Assembly: GCA_030704615.1 (NCBI GenBank)
Contig: CM060733.1
Location: 38,068,001 to 38,132,000, forward strand
Source of the DNA: Takakia lepidozioides
Lineage: Eukaryota; Streptophyta; Takakiopsida; Takakiales; Takakiaceae
Reading direction: 5' to 3'
DNA length: 64,000 nt
Shown: piece after piece, positions 23,801-33,900 of the stretch
Position numbering within the stretch: the stretch's first letter is position 1
How the letters are laid out: each line of letters begins with the position of its first letter
Program-made: the position numbers and the translations under genes
The notes under the pieces: model-generated
Told to the model about the DNA's origin: nothing
What the model saw: only the letters and a program-made list of their open reading frames with translations
Database searches by the model: none

Positions 23801-25595
23801 CAGAAGTTGATTTACTGTGTAGATGTAGGCAGCCTACTGTAGACACAGATGTCTGTAAACGTATTTTTTGCCCGCTTGAAAGCCGCTGACAGTGAAGCAT
23901 GTCTCTTCAGGTTTGTGATTTTGGACTTTCGCGGTTGAAGCATAGCACTTTCTTGTCTTCTAAATCAAGCGCTGGAACGGTAAGTACTCTTTCAGATCTG
24001 GAGGTTATCCTTGTTAGTGTACTTCCTTCCTGGCTGCTTATTCACCAGTCTCTCTTGTGAGGTACCGCAGTACATGCCTGATTTAGGTGGGTCCTCTCTG
24101 AAGACTGGTGTTTGATGTAGGAGACTAATTTCTCACAGAAGTGGTCAGTCATTCTGTGTGAAGAAAAAAGTGACCAAAATATCTGTTGATTGCCTTACTA
24201 CTGCAGAGGGTGAACATATATTTTTTTTCAGCCCATGATCATATTTTCTGCACTTGATACTGATGCAGTTAAGCAGTGAATGCACTCCCATACCCTAGTT
24301 GTAGGTCAGTATACCATTTTGTCCATGCAGAGTGGTGAGTTGAGTACTCCTATTCTCAAGGTAGGAACTACGATTGTTTTCCTGAAGTCAGTGCATGACG
24401 AGGTAGTGAGTGGAGGGGCTTCAATGTGGGTCTTTCAGGAAGAGCTGTGTTGGATATTTTGAAAACAGCTGTCACAGTGTCTCTGTATTGCCTGAAGGCA
24501 ACATGATGATAGGCAAGTGGCTTAACAAGTTGTCTCCTGTTTACTCTGCAGCCGGAGTGGATGGCACCTGAAGTCCTCCGCAATGAGCTCTCTGATGAAA
24601 AGTATGTCACCAACCTCATGATTTCATTTCTCAAATATCTTAGATTCTGTCATGTCCGTAGGTTATATGAATCAGTCAATCCGTTCCCTGTACAGGATCG
24701 AGGCTTAGTGGGTGGTGTGGTGGGTCTTGTATGGGACTCCAGATCGGACGTGTATAGTTTTGGTGTGATTCTGTGGGAGCTTGCTACCCTTCAGCAGCCA
24801 TGGTCCGGCATGAACCCTATACAGGTTTGCTTCATTTCTTTTTTCTTGCAAGATGTGGGAATTGCACACGTTCAAGATTTGTCTCTGTTGCACATGATCT
24901 TCCCAAGCTGGAGTAATACTCTTTGTTTTACTTCCATATACTTGGGTTGATCGATTTATTTACTCTTCTTTGTTTACTCTCTCAACAACAACTGACAAAT
25001 GTGCCTGAACAATAATTTAGAACTGTTCTCTTGTTTCAGGTGGTGGGGGCTGTTGGGTTCCAGCACCGGAGGCTTTCAATCCCTGAGAACATTGATCCAG
25101 CTGTTGCCAACATCATTCAAGCATGTTGGCGCATGTACATTTCGTTTCCTTGTGTACTTGCCTAAGTTTCCTGTCTTCTCATGTAACAAGGTGTTGTCTC
25201 TAACACCACTTCTATGTTCCTCTCAAACTGGGCGCGGGGTCAATGGCCACAAGGCTACGGCAAACAATGTCTTATGAGTACACTCTAACACCACTTCTTG
25301 GGAGGGGAGTACTATTCATCTATTCCATGGCATCCTGCTTGATGTGATCTTCCTTCTTGAAGTTACTCAAAAGTAATATTCTCTCAACCATCCATGAGGA
25401 GGGCTGTATTAGAAGTTATCTTCTTACTAGTGCATGTATGTGGTTGGCAGGGATCCAAGGCAGCGACCTACTTTCTCAGATATAATGCAGGAGCTGAAGG
25501 TCTTGACAAGACCTACAATGGCTCAGCCAGCTGCTGGTTCAGGAGCTCCTGTCCAACGAGCGAACCCTGCACATGAGGGGTTTGGGCATGATTAG
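14854..25595 (+). CDS. Raf-like MAPKKK with PAS and EDR domains (ARK/ANR/CTR1-like, B3 type)
   Basis: Serine/threonine kinase of the plant Raf-like family; the PAS-EDR-kinase form acts in ABA, osmotic and ethylene signalling in early land plants. Exons: 14854-15386, 15741-16164, 16502-16852, 17539-17850, 18220-18660, 18921-19024, 19284-19945, 20476-20516, 21807-21875, 22118-22218, 22542-22620, 22810-22908, 23911-23979, 24552-24601, 24743-24824, 25040-25134, 25451-25595. They sum to 3657 nt, exactly 1218 codons plus stop. PAS lies at about residues 152-270 ([24 protein letters not shown]). The EDR region is at 483-745 ([25 protein letters not shown]). The kinase domain is at 925-1190: glycine loop [21 protein letters not shown] lysine, [41 protein letters not shown]. 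All catalytic residues are present. A start at 14854 is the first in-frame ATG; an additional 5' exon is possible. Introns 8 and 16 hold LINE fragments. Confidence 0.93.
20797..21003 (+). repeat. Tandem LINE 3' modules in kinase intron 8
   Basis: Three successive, progressively diverged copies of the LINE 3' module (CAAACTGGGCGCGGGG ... TCTTATGAGTACA) occur at about 20806-20870, 20880-20910 and 20937-21000. They are separated by CT microsatellite tracts. The middle copy keeps only the last 30 bp. Tails of TCTCTC follow each copy. Confidence 0.7.
21005..21610 (+). mobile_element. LINE remnant in kinase intron 8
   Basis: The plus strand carries degraded ORF2 sequence related to the copy at 4399-5330. 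One segment reads [17 protein letters not shown]-like. Another ([16 protein letters not shown]) matches SACSKTANVAVRGEFG of the first copy, and a [17 protein letters not shown] stretch follows. Directly after WKQD the sequence jumps to the 3' terminal module at about 21520-21600, so an internal deletion removed the finger region. It lies wholly within intron 8 (20517-21806), in the sense orientation. Confidence 0.75.
25215..25290 (+). repeat. Truncated LINE 3' module in kinase intron 16
   Basis: The 60-bp core CAAACTGGGCGCGGGG ... AACAATGTCTTATGAGTACA matches the 3' end of the LINE at 4399 almost base for base, including the frame that encodes [17 protein letters not shown]. It is a short 5'-truncated insertion in the last intron of the kinase gene. 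Confidence 0.75.
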
Positions 25596-26990
25596 GGTTG
25601 TGCGGCTTCTGTGACTCTCCTTGGGTCTTGCCAAAAAAAACACTCCAGAGGTAATTCTCTTGGGAGGTGCTTAGCCCAAAATCTGCAGACATATTGAAAA
25701 GGCTCTTAACTGACATCAGGATGGTTTTGAGTATCCAAAGACAGCTGTCATTCCTGATGGGCTAGTATGAAGAAGGTTGAGGTAGAACTGGTTTTGTGAA
25801 AGATCCACAGCAACAGCCTTTGTAATTTTATAGTAGGGAGTTCAGGAGTTAAGTGTAGATTGGTGTATTGCCGGTGAAATTTGGTGGGTTATTGTGTTGA
25901 CTGTTTAAAATTTACCTTGATAATTGCAAGGTAGTGTGTTTCTCAATCTTTATTAAGTTATTTAGCTGTCATATGAAAGGCGTCTTTTGCCATGAAAATG
26001 GGTTGGGTTGTTACATTTTTCATTGATTGTTTAGACCCTTGGCTCAGGTGTAGTGAGTTCAAAAATGTGCCAAGTTATCCATTCCTATTGCAGAACAACT
26101 GGCACTGTAGTTGAGATATTGAGGAATAGATGAAGGAAGTATGCGGCAGAAAGAATGTAGGCAGTGGCCTACACTTTTAGAAGAGGCTGGGCTCCAAGAA
26201 AAAGAGCTCATGGAAACTAAGTTCTGGTAACACTTTTTCAGACTTCTGTATTTGTATTTGGATGTTTTTCACTTTCATATTCTCTTTGTGATCTTTTGCC
26301 AACAGAATGAAAAATGGATAATAGCATGTGGATTTATGATATCAATGTAGTTGCAGTATGCTGATGAAGTTTTTTGGTTGGTAAGGACATTATATTTGTA
26401 GTTCAATGTGGTCACAAGGGAAGTCAAAAAAGTAAGTCTATTTTCTGTGTATGTTGGCAGTGAAGATGTACCAAGTTCTGTCGATGTATGGAGTGATTCG
26501 GATTGAAAGTCAACCATCAAATCAACAATTTCAGGGTATGGAAACATGCACAAAGGAACTTAGCAACACCCAACTTCTCAACCACCATGGTTAGGAATTT
26601 TTGGTGGCATGACTGTGTTGAAGCTGCTTGGCTTGTCCTTGACATGTGAAAGAAACAAGGCATATCTAAAATCTTCCTGGGCATGACAATACTTTTCCCA
26701 ACACATACAAAACTTGGGGAAAATGAGGGTGTACCATTGCTTACAGACGGCGCGCTTGTGAATGGCCTTGTCCAGGTGTCCATGCCAAAACCATCCTCGA
26801 GTACAAACGCGACACTCTCTTCATCCGTTGAGGCCAAGCTAGTGCCAAATTCCTGGCTACACTACCCACCATCAATACTGTCGTGGTGGGTACCATCATG
26901 CCTGCAATATTGTTCCCGGCTTGTGCAAAAGTAAGGACAATGACCTTCGCACCCTCAGTTAAATTCACGCAGTTTCTTTCAGGAATGTTG
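25596..26990. other. Kinase 3' flank and intergenic region
   Basis: The first few hundred bases probably hold the 3' UTR of the kinase gene. Minus-strand frames between 26517 and 27202 partly overlap the PPR gene end and could belong to its 3' UTR. I recognise no family in them. No RNA gene or repeat boundary is seen. Confidence 0.35.
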
Positions 26991-26996
26991 TTGGTT

Positions 26997-29280
26997 TCAC
27001 CAGTAATCACCACAGGAACAAACCCCATCTTGGAAGTGGTGAAAACGGGCAGCATCCCGCACAACAATTTCTCGACCAACAATCTTCGAGATGAACTTGC
27101 TGGCAGTGTGGCAGTCACCACACACCCGAAGGTTCTTGATGATCTGGACAGGCGTCCCAGGAGGCGTGCTGATGAGCCCAAACGCAATGGCCAGCTTCTC
27201 ACTGTGGTGGCAAAGAGAAAACTCCTTCAGCTCCTTTTCCACATCTTGCAATACAAAGCGTGTGTCAGGCACATACCCCACCTCCTTCATCTGTCCAGAC
27301 AATCTCTTAAGCTCCAGGTGGATCTCCTCAATTTGTGGGTGCAATTTGTCTTCAACAAGGAATGTATGCACCCGATTGCCGACCTCAATGCAGCTGTGAC
27401 CGGGCTCCTTCCTGACACCTCTGTCCTTCATCATTTTTCTAACGTTTGCTTGATCATCCCACCTGCCAGCTGCAGCATAGATGTTCGATAGCAGCACATA
27501 AGTTGGAGCATCGTGTGGATCCAACTTGAGACAGCATTTTGCCACACGTTCTGCTAGCTCCACATCCCCATGAATTTTGCATGCACCAAGCAAGGCCCCC
27601 CACACCGACCCATCGGCTTGAATTGGCATTTTCTTAATGAAATCCTCTGCCTCATCCAATTTTCCTACACGGCCAAGAAGGTCCACCATGCAGCCAAAAT
27701 GCTGGAGTGAAGGAGTGAGGCCATAATCTTGACTCATGCAATCAAAGTAGTGGTGGCCCTCATTTACCAGGCCCACATGGCTACATGCAGAGAGAAGGCA
27801 TATGAAAGTGATACCGTCTGGCTTCAAGCCTTCCTGTTGCATTTGTTCAAATAGGTGGAGGGCTTCCATACCACAGCCATGCTGAGCACATCCTGCCATC
27901 ATTGCATTCCACGAGATCACATTTCGTTCGGCCATATTGTTGAAAACTTGATGTGCATACCTCAGACTCCCACATTTGGCATACATGTCGACAAGAGTAT
28001 TCTCCAAAGTGATGTCTGGTATGATTCCAGCTTTAATGATTTCAGCATGTAGCTCTTTCCCCTTTCTGAGGGCTGCCACGCTGGCACATGCATTCAGAGC
28101 AGCAATGAATGTGACTTTGTTAGCCTTGACCCCTTCCCGTATCATTTGCTCATACATCTTAAAGGCCTCTATACCACAGCCATGCTGGGCATATCCTGCA
28201 ATCATTGCACTCCATGAGACCACATTTCGGTCAGCCATATTGTCAAACAAGTGACGTGCATCCTTCATGTTCCCACACTTGGCATACAAGGCAACCAGGG
28301 CAGTCTCCAGAATGACATCTGGCACAATTCCAGCTTCGAGGATGTCAGCATGGACCTTTTTGCCCTTTTCCAGGGCTGCAAGGTTGGCGCACACCTTCAG
28401 AATGGAAGTGAATGTGACTTTGTCTGGCATCACCTCTTCGAGTATCATTTGCTCATATATCTTCAAGGCCTCCCTACCATCCCCATGCTTCGCATATACT
28501 GCTATCATTGTGTTCCACACAAACATATCTCGTTCGGGCATGTTATCGAACACTTGGCGTGCATCCACCATGCTTCCACACTTGGCATACATGTTGTGAA
28601 GAGTATTAAGTAAAAACAAGTTTGGCTTGAATCCAATTTTGATTATATGGGCATGCACCTGCTTTCCCTCCGTCAGGCCTTGCATGTTAATGCACTCCTG
28701 CAAGAGAGAGACATAAGTATTGGAGTCTGCCCAAATGTCTCCTTCATTCAAAATCTGCAGGGCCTCTTTCAGTTGTCCTGCTTTACATAGTGTCCTCACA
28801 TCACCACAATGTGCTTGACCTTGAAACATGGCAGCTAGCCCTGCTTTCACCCAGGGAGGGGTTGACCAACCATCAACCCAAAGAGCCTCCTTAGTGCACT
28901 TATGCCTGAAATCTGGTGATCTTGGACTTCTCTGTGACAGCCACCAGTAGGCAGCTGAGCAGCCATAGCTTAAACCACTGCAGAGATCATCAAGCATCTT
29001 TCAAATAAAAGGAAACAATCTTAAGCAACACGTTTTAGTGCCTTGTTACAACCTCCTGGTAGAAACATCTGTCTTTGCTTCATTGTTGAGACAAAGAGCA
29101 AAAATATCTGATGTGAGCACTGGAGGTGGCACACAACATCATCATGACAGCTTCAGTCATGAGCCCTCCTCGGCAACTCTTTGTGTGCTGAATGAAGAGT
29201 AGCCTCACCTTATCAATCCTGTTGTCCCACCACTGTGAAGGATCTAAGAAGAACTCCTGCCAGAGCTGATCCTCGCTCAT
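26997..29280 (-). CDS. DYW-class PLS pentatricopeptide repeat protein with N-terminal PDF-like motif
   Basis: PPR proteins of the DYW class bind organellar RNA, and their DYW domain is the cytidine deaminase for C-to-U editing in mitochondria or plastids. Exon 1 is 29280-29209, from an ATG giving MSEDQLWQEFFLDPSQWWDN. Exon 2 is 28931-26997, joined in phase 0 (GT donor, CAG acceptor), for about 668 residues. The join recreates WWDNRIDK-RSPRSPDFRHK and EALWVDG, which resembles the PDF motif of plant organellar ssDNA-binding (OSB) proteins. PPR motifs follow (repeated MYAKCGxMxDARxVFDNM and NVVSWSAMIAGYAQHG). Then come E/E+ segments and a DYW domain with CHTASKFISKIVGREIVVRD, HHFQDGVCSCGDYW and an immediate stop. 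The zinc ligands and C-terminal Asp-Tyr-Trp are intact. An upstream exon encoding a transit peptide may be missing from this model. Exon 2 alone is open from 28997. Confidence 0.9.
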
Positions 29281-29630
29281 GGTTTGGCCTGCATGCAGAC
29301 GCCTCCTAGATACAATCGTTACCAACTCCTAATTGATAGCAGTCTTAGTCTATGATCTTAGAGCAGCGTTTTATAATTCTCACACACACGCACTGCACTG
29401 CAACAACCATATGTGTTATCTCTGTGTCGGATTGGGGGTTCCTAGGAAACGTTCAATGTGTACACCTCTCTGGGGAAAATTTAACGCTGCATTTGCTCCA
29501 GAGGGACTATCTGTGGTAATCAGCGACCCAAGTGTGAACTTGTCGTGGGCTGTGACCTATCTCTCTCCCATACACCAAATGGCAGAGAAACTGATGGGAG
29601 TAGGGCTACACTCTTCTATGACCACAAAGC
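29281..29630. other. Upstream region of the DYW PPR gene
   Basis: No gene supported. The minus-strand frame of exon 1 stays open to 29325 but without another ATG. A CATGCAG acceptor-like site lies just upstream of the chosen ATG, so a further 5' exon may exist in or beyond this stretch. Confidence 0.35.
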
Positions 29631-29633
29631 AAA

Positions 29634-30068
29634 TTAACTGACAAAAACGGGTGTAGTTTCCGTAGAAACAGGAGTAAATGGAGCCTGCATCTGCACCAAG
29701 CTTGCATACCCAACAAAATGCATGGAGCCTTCCATATCTATACCTTTCTCTGGTTCCCCTCGAGAGAGGTGAGGCATCATAGCCATCGCTTGGGCAGGCC
29801 GGGGCCTCGACTTTGCCAAGCAGGATACGCATCTCAGCTCCACAGCCTGACCCGTTGATCTGTCGCATGCTGTCAAAATTCCCACCCGCTCAACGCAAGA
29901 AGAATTAAGGGCCTTGGCTATGGCCTCTCGGAGAGGGTGCGCGTTCAGTAGAGCAGGAGAGCCCGCTTCCATCCCTGGGCCTGCGACACATAAAAAAATA
30001 AGCGGCAGCAATAAGAGAGTGGCAAACGAAAGCAAAACTATTCGTGCTTGTTTCAAGTATTCAAACAA
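29634..30068 (-). CDS. Possible small gene or exon, unknown function
   Basis: An open frame of 144 codons on the minus strand begins MFEYLKQARIVLLSFATLLL, a hydrophobic N-terminus that could be a signal anchor. It then has a Cys-containing region (SSCVERVGILTACDRSTGQ, ELRCVSCLAKSRPRP). There is an alternative reading. The T-rich run ending TGTGTCGCAG looks like an intron 3' end and GAGAAAGGTATAG like a donor. In that case only the central part is an exon and the hydrophobic start is an intron artefact. The region upstream of this frame is duplicated in inverted form at about 62.3-62.8 kb, where the matching start region ends in a stop after seven codons. No family recognised. Confidence 0.3.
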   Translation of the reverse strand: MFEYLKQARIVLLSFATLLLLPLIFLCVAGPGMEAGSPALLNAHPLREAIAKALNSSCVERVGILTACDRSTGQAVELRCVSCLAKSRPRPAQAMAMMPHLSRGEPEKGIDMEGSMHFVGYASLVQMQAPFTPVSTETTPVFVS

Positions 30069-30650
30069 TCTCTGTCTACTAAGCAGTAGAAAAAGGGCTC
30101 AGGCATGCTTAGAACATCACTCCTCAACATGCTCAATCTCGTCCTCTTTTCCCAAGATTTACCATTTGTAGCTCTGACGGAGGTGCTACCCAGTTGTGGC
30201 ATTCATGCAAAGAGCCTGAAGAATCCAAGACGCAGGCCGCATCTGATTTTGAAAAACTTCTTGTATGAGAGAATGGGTCCAGCGATCTGTCTTGTCTCGT
30301 CTCTCTCTTTCTCGCTCTCAAAGAATTCCTGGAGCAGTGCAGCACCACGTTGTCAACGGGCTTGAAGGCAGTTAGGGTCCCCGTTACACAAACGGCACTA
30401 TAACGGAAGCCTGTATTTCGCTAATTATTTCCGTCACGTAACAGGTGCGGAATGAAAAAGAACGAACGAGAAAAAGAGAACGAACAGAAAACGACCAGTC
30501 CCAACTGGTTCCCTCGTTCCCACCTCCAGCCCCAGCTCCTTCCTGCCCGTCCCAGTCCTCCTTCCTGCCCGAGGCCGCCTGTTGTCCGGGCCCGCCCATC
30601 TTAACCCTCTAACTGAGCTGACCTGAGCTGACCTAACCATGACCCTGACC
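30060..30650 (-). repeat. Copy A of an inverted duplication (partner at 62.1-62.8 kb)
   Basis: Read on the minus strand, this stretch matches the plus strand of about 62270-62800: the TTCGTTCTCTTTTTC leader, the GTTAC/GTAAC-rich segment, GACAAGGTGGTGCACTGCTC-like sequence, CTTTGCATGAATGCCAC, and TGTTTGAATACTTGAAACAA. This copy has a small deletion where the other copy has the LTR tip. It may be a duplicated promoter and 5' leader or an uncharacterised mobile element. Confidence 0.7.
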
Positions 30651-30689
30651 CTAAGCCGACCTAACCAGCATTGGGAGGGTATATTGATT

Positions 30690-30905
30690 TTTCCTACCCT
30701 CAGGATAAGGGTATATATGATTTTGGGGGTCAAACTTATCCTCAGGGTAAAGGTATAATGTATTTTTTTGAAAATATTTAACCCCCGGATAAGGATATAT
30801 AATTTTTTTGGTAAACACTTATCCTGGGGGGGTTTAAGGGTATTGGGTGCCACATATACCATGAGGGTAAGGGTAATTGTAGGATAATGGTACCATTTTG
30901 ATATC
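30690..30905. repeat. Degenerate tandem repeat of a GGATAAGGGTATAT-type unit
   Basis: Three to five imperfect copies of a unit of roughly 55-65 bp recur with the signature TATCCTSRGGG / CAGGATAAGGGTATA, alternating with T-rich runs. It borders the AT-rich start of the fold-back region. Confidence 0.5.
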
Positions 30906-30959
30906 CTTGGATATCCCAGGGTAATTATAAAGGGTGAATTAATTTAATTAATTTAATAA

Positions 30960-33900
30960 TTTTATTAAATACTTAGAATAAAGCATTTCAATTGTGTAAC
31001 ATCCCCATTATATAGAATTTAACGGGCTATGCCTTTTATTTAGTTGCAATGTTTACTAGACAACACTAATGTGTGACTATGTGCATGAATGTAGTCCTAA
31101 GTCATGATAACATATTGGATTATTTTATTGATGGTTTTAGGGTCTATAGATTGGTTTAGGTTGTTCCGACTCCTTCCCTCTATGAAAATTCTTCTGTCTC
31201 TATTGTGAGTTATAATCCCGAGGAACATGAAACCGCACATGAAGATAGTGCAGCTCAAATAATGGAAGATCATGTTGCTTCTGCTAATCATGGTCAAGGT
31301 TGTGGTCGAGGTCGAAGTCATGCCCATGCTCGTGTCACCTCACTAAGTACACAACCCCATACAAGAGTAATATCCACTCCTGAACAACTCGTATCGATGG
31401 GATTTACTTTTGAATCTCAATATTTTGCTAGCAGGGTGATGGCATTGGGGCTTGCATTCTTAAGAGAACTAGGGGATAATGTGCAAGCAAGATCACTCAA
31501 GACAGTTGTATTAGCATGTCACATACATATATGTATGCAATCCAAGACATTTGAACTCTTATGTGCGAATTGACAGGTAGTTAGACATATTCTTAAGTCT
31601 TTTTAAACTTTGTCACTATCCACATAAAGGTAAAGCTTAAGTTTCAGGTTTATGGGCTTGACTGTACTACCTACTAATAGGTACTTGTGCTATCCCAATC
31701 GTTATCCATTTTGTCTTTGTTTTTTTAAATCGCCTTCAGAAAAGTAGTCAAAACATTCATCACTCACTATTATAAAAATGGATTGCATGGAGTAACAAGA
31801 CTACCTATACAATTAAGTCCTCTAGAACATATACTAAAGCACTTCCTTAATGTGGGTAGTGACAAAGTTCACAAACACTTAAGAATAAATACTGAATGTT
31901 TAACTACCTTGGGTCTACAAATAAGAATTGAAATATCTTGGAATGCATACATATATGTATATAACGTGCTAATACAACTGTCTTGAGTGATCTTGCTTGG
32001 AAATTTATCCCCTAGTTTTCCTAACAATGCAAGCTGCCCCAATGTCATCACCATGTTAGTAAATATATTGAGATTCAGAAGTAAATCCCATTGATACGAG
32101 TTGTTCACGAGTGGTTGTTACTTTCGTATGAGGTCGTGTACTTAGTGAGGTGACACGAGCATGGGCACGACTTCGACCTCAACCTCAACCACAACCTCGA
32201 CCAACAAAAGCAATATGATCTTCTATTATTTGGGCTGCACTTTGGATTTTCAATTCATATGTCAATATCAATTCATAGTATTATGCAGATTTCTTCTGGG
32301 ACACATGTTTGCAACAGCTGCAGGTCAGAGACAAGCAAGACCAATGCAGAATGCGTTTTTGAAATATTTGCGTAAGGCTATCTTATCAGTGGACAGTGTG
32401 TTGCGGCTTGGTATTCAATAGCTTCCTTGGAATTCCCAGTCTTGGAAACAACGTCTTTGTGCGAGAGTGCTACCATGGACTGGTGCAAAAAGTGAACGAG
32501 TATTTTCAGAGTGGGGACTCCGGCATCATCATCGCGAGGAACCTAGGTGAACCACTGGTCATAGTGAACCTAAAAATGTTTAGTCTCACTTTCCACTGCC
32601 ACTCAATAGCATCAATAGCACCTCAATACCAACAAACAATTTTAGTGGTTTTTTTTTTTTCAAATTAATTTTCTAAATTTGGCTTTGTAACACATCATTT
32701 GAGGAACCATCCTATTGTATTGTAAGAGAACTTTGCTTGCTCGGGTGGGTGGGGTGCAGGGATTGGGAAGAGTATGTTGGGGTATTACCTGCTCTACTTG
32801 TGGGCAAAAGAAGGCCGAAACGTTGTGTTAGTGAGGAATTGGTCACGCAAACCAATGCTCTTCAGCAACGACTGCATTTTCCAGCTCGACGACGAGTCTA
32901 TAGAAGAGGAGCTCCAGAACGAAATCAAGGTTCTTGGCTGTGGATGCATGATGTTGTAGTATATCACCTATAGAAAAAGATAGAGATCTCACATTGTTTG
33001 CACGTTTCTACTTGATGCGGTAAATCTAATGAAGTATGGGGGATCCGTGACAAAGATGGTGTTCGTGACTTCACCTAAAAGGGATATCTATTGGATGAGT
33101 TTTTGTGACGCGGATTATGGAATAAACAAGACGTTGTTGTGAATTCTTTGTATTATTTTGATGTGCATTTTAAACTATTGCACATGTCTGAATAAAGATT
33201 TTTGTGTTGTGGTGCACGAAGTTCTCAAGCGCAAAGGCTATGAAATCATGTACATGGACACGTGGAGCCTTGCGGAGCTGGAAAGCTGTCGAGCAACCAT
33301 ACACAAGGAGATTCAGTGTTTTGCTAGTTTTGTAGTGGCTGTGGTTGCCCATGATGGCTCTCTCTGTGAAATTTGAAGTTTTTGATGTTTTGATGTGTGG
33401 CCCTCCAGCTGTGGTGATCTTCAATGGGGTGAGAGATATTCAGAAAGATCATCAAGTGCAGAGGATTTCTCGTAGAGCTGCGGATGCTGACAAGTTGCTG
33501 ATTGGAGAGTCTGCGGTCAGGATCAAGAGGTCGGGGCCATCATTTGAAGATCTTCTCAAGACAATTGGAGATTTGTCCCAAGAGGTTGACTCGCATTTCA
33601 GAACTCCAAGCAGAAGTTTCAGAATACCAAACAGGAGCTGACCATGAAGCTTGAAAAGGTCGAGAAGGAGTTGGCAACAATCTTCGCCCATGTGACAATA
33701 CGAGAGATTTTGAATTCTTGGAAGAAGACAGTGGACCGAGCTGTGGATAAACAATTTTTGGAGGAGGTTTTTACTCTGAATCTCTTTGGATTGATGCTTT
33801 GAGTTATGGAGTGAATAATTTGAAAGAATCCATGTTTGAATTAATTGAGTGTATCCTACTGACTGAATTGTTGTTTTGGGTTTCCAGGTGAAGGTTAAGT

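Noticed and set aside
26883-28613. Several plus-strand open frames of 65-202 codons across 26.9-28.6 kb
   Set aside because: They are antisense shadows of the PPR repeats. The minus strand carries the unmistakable PPR and DYW motifs.
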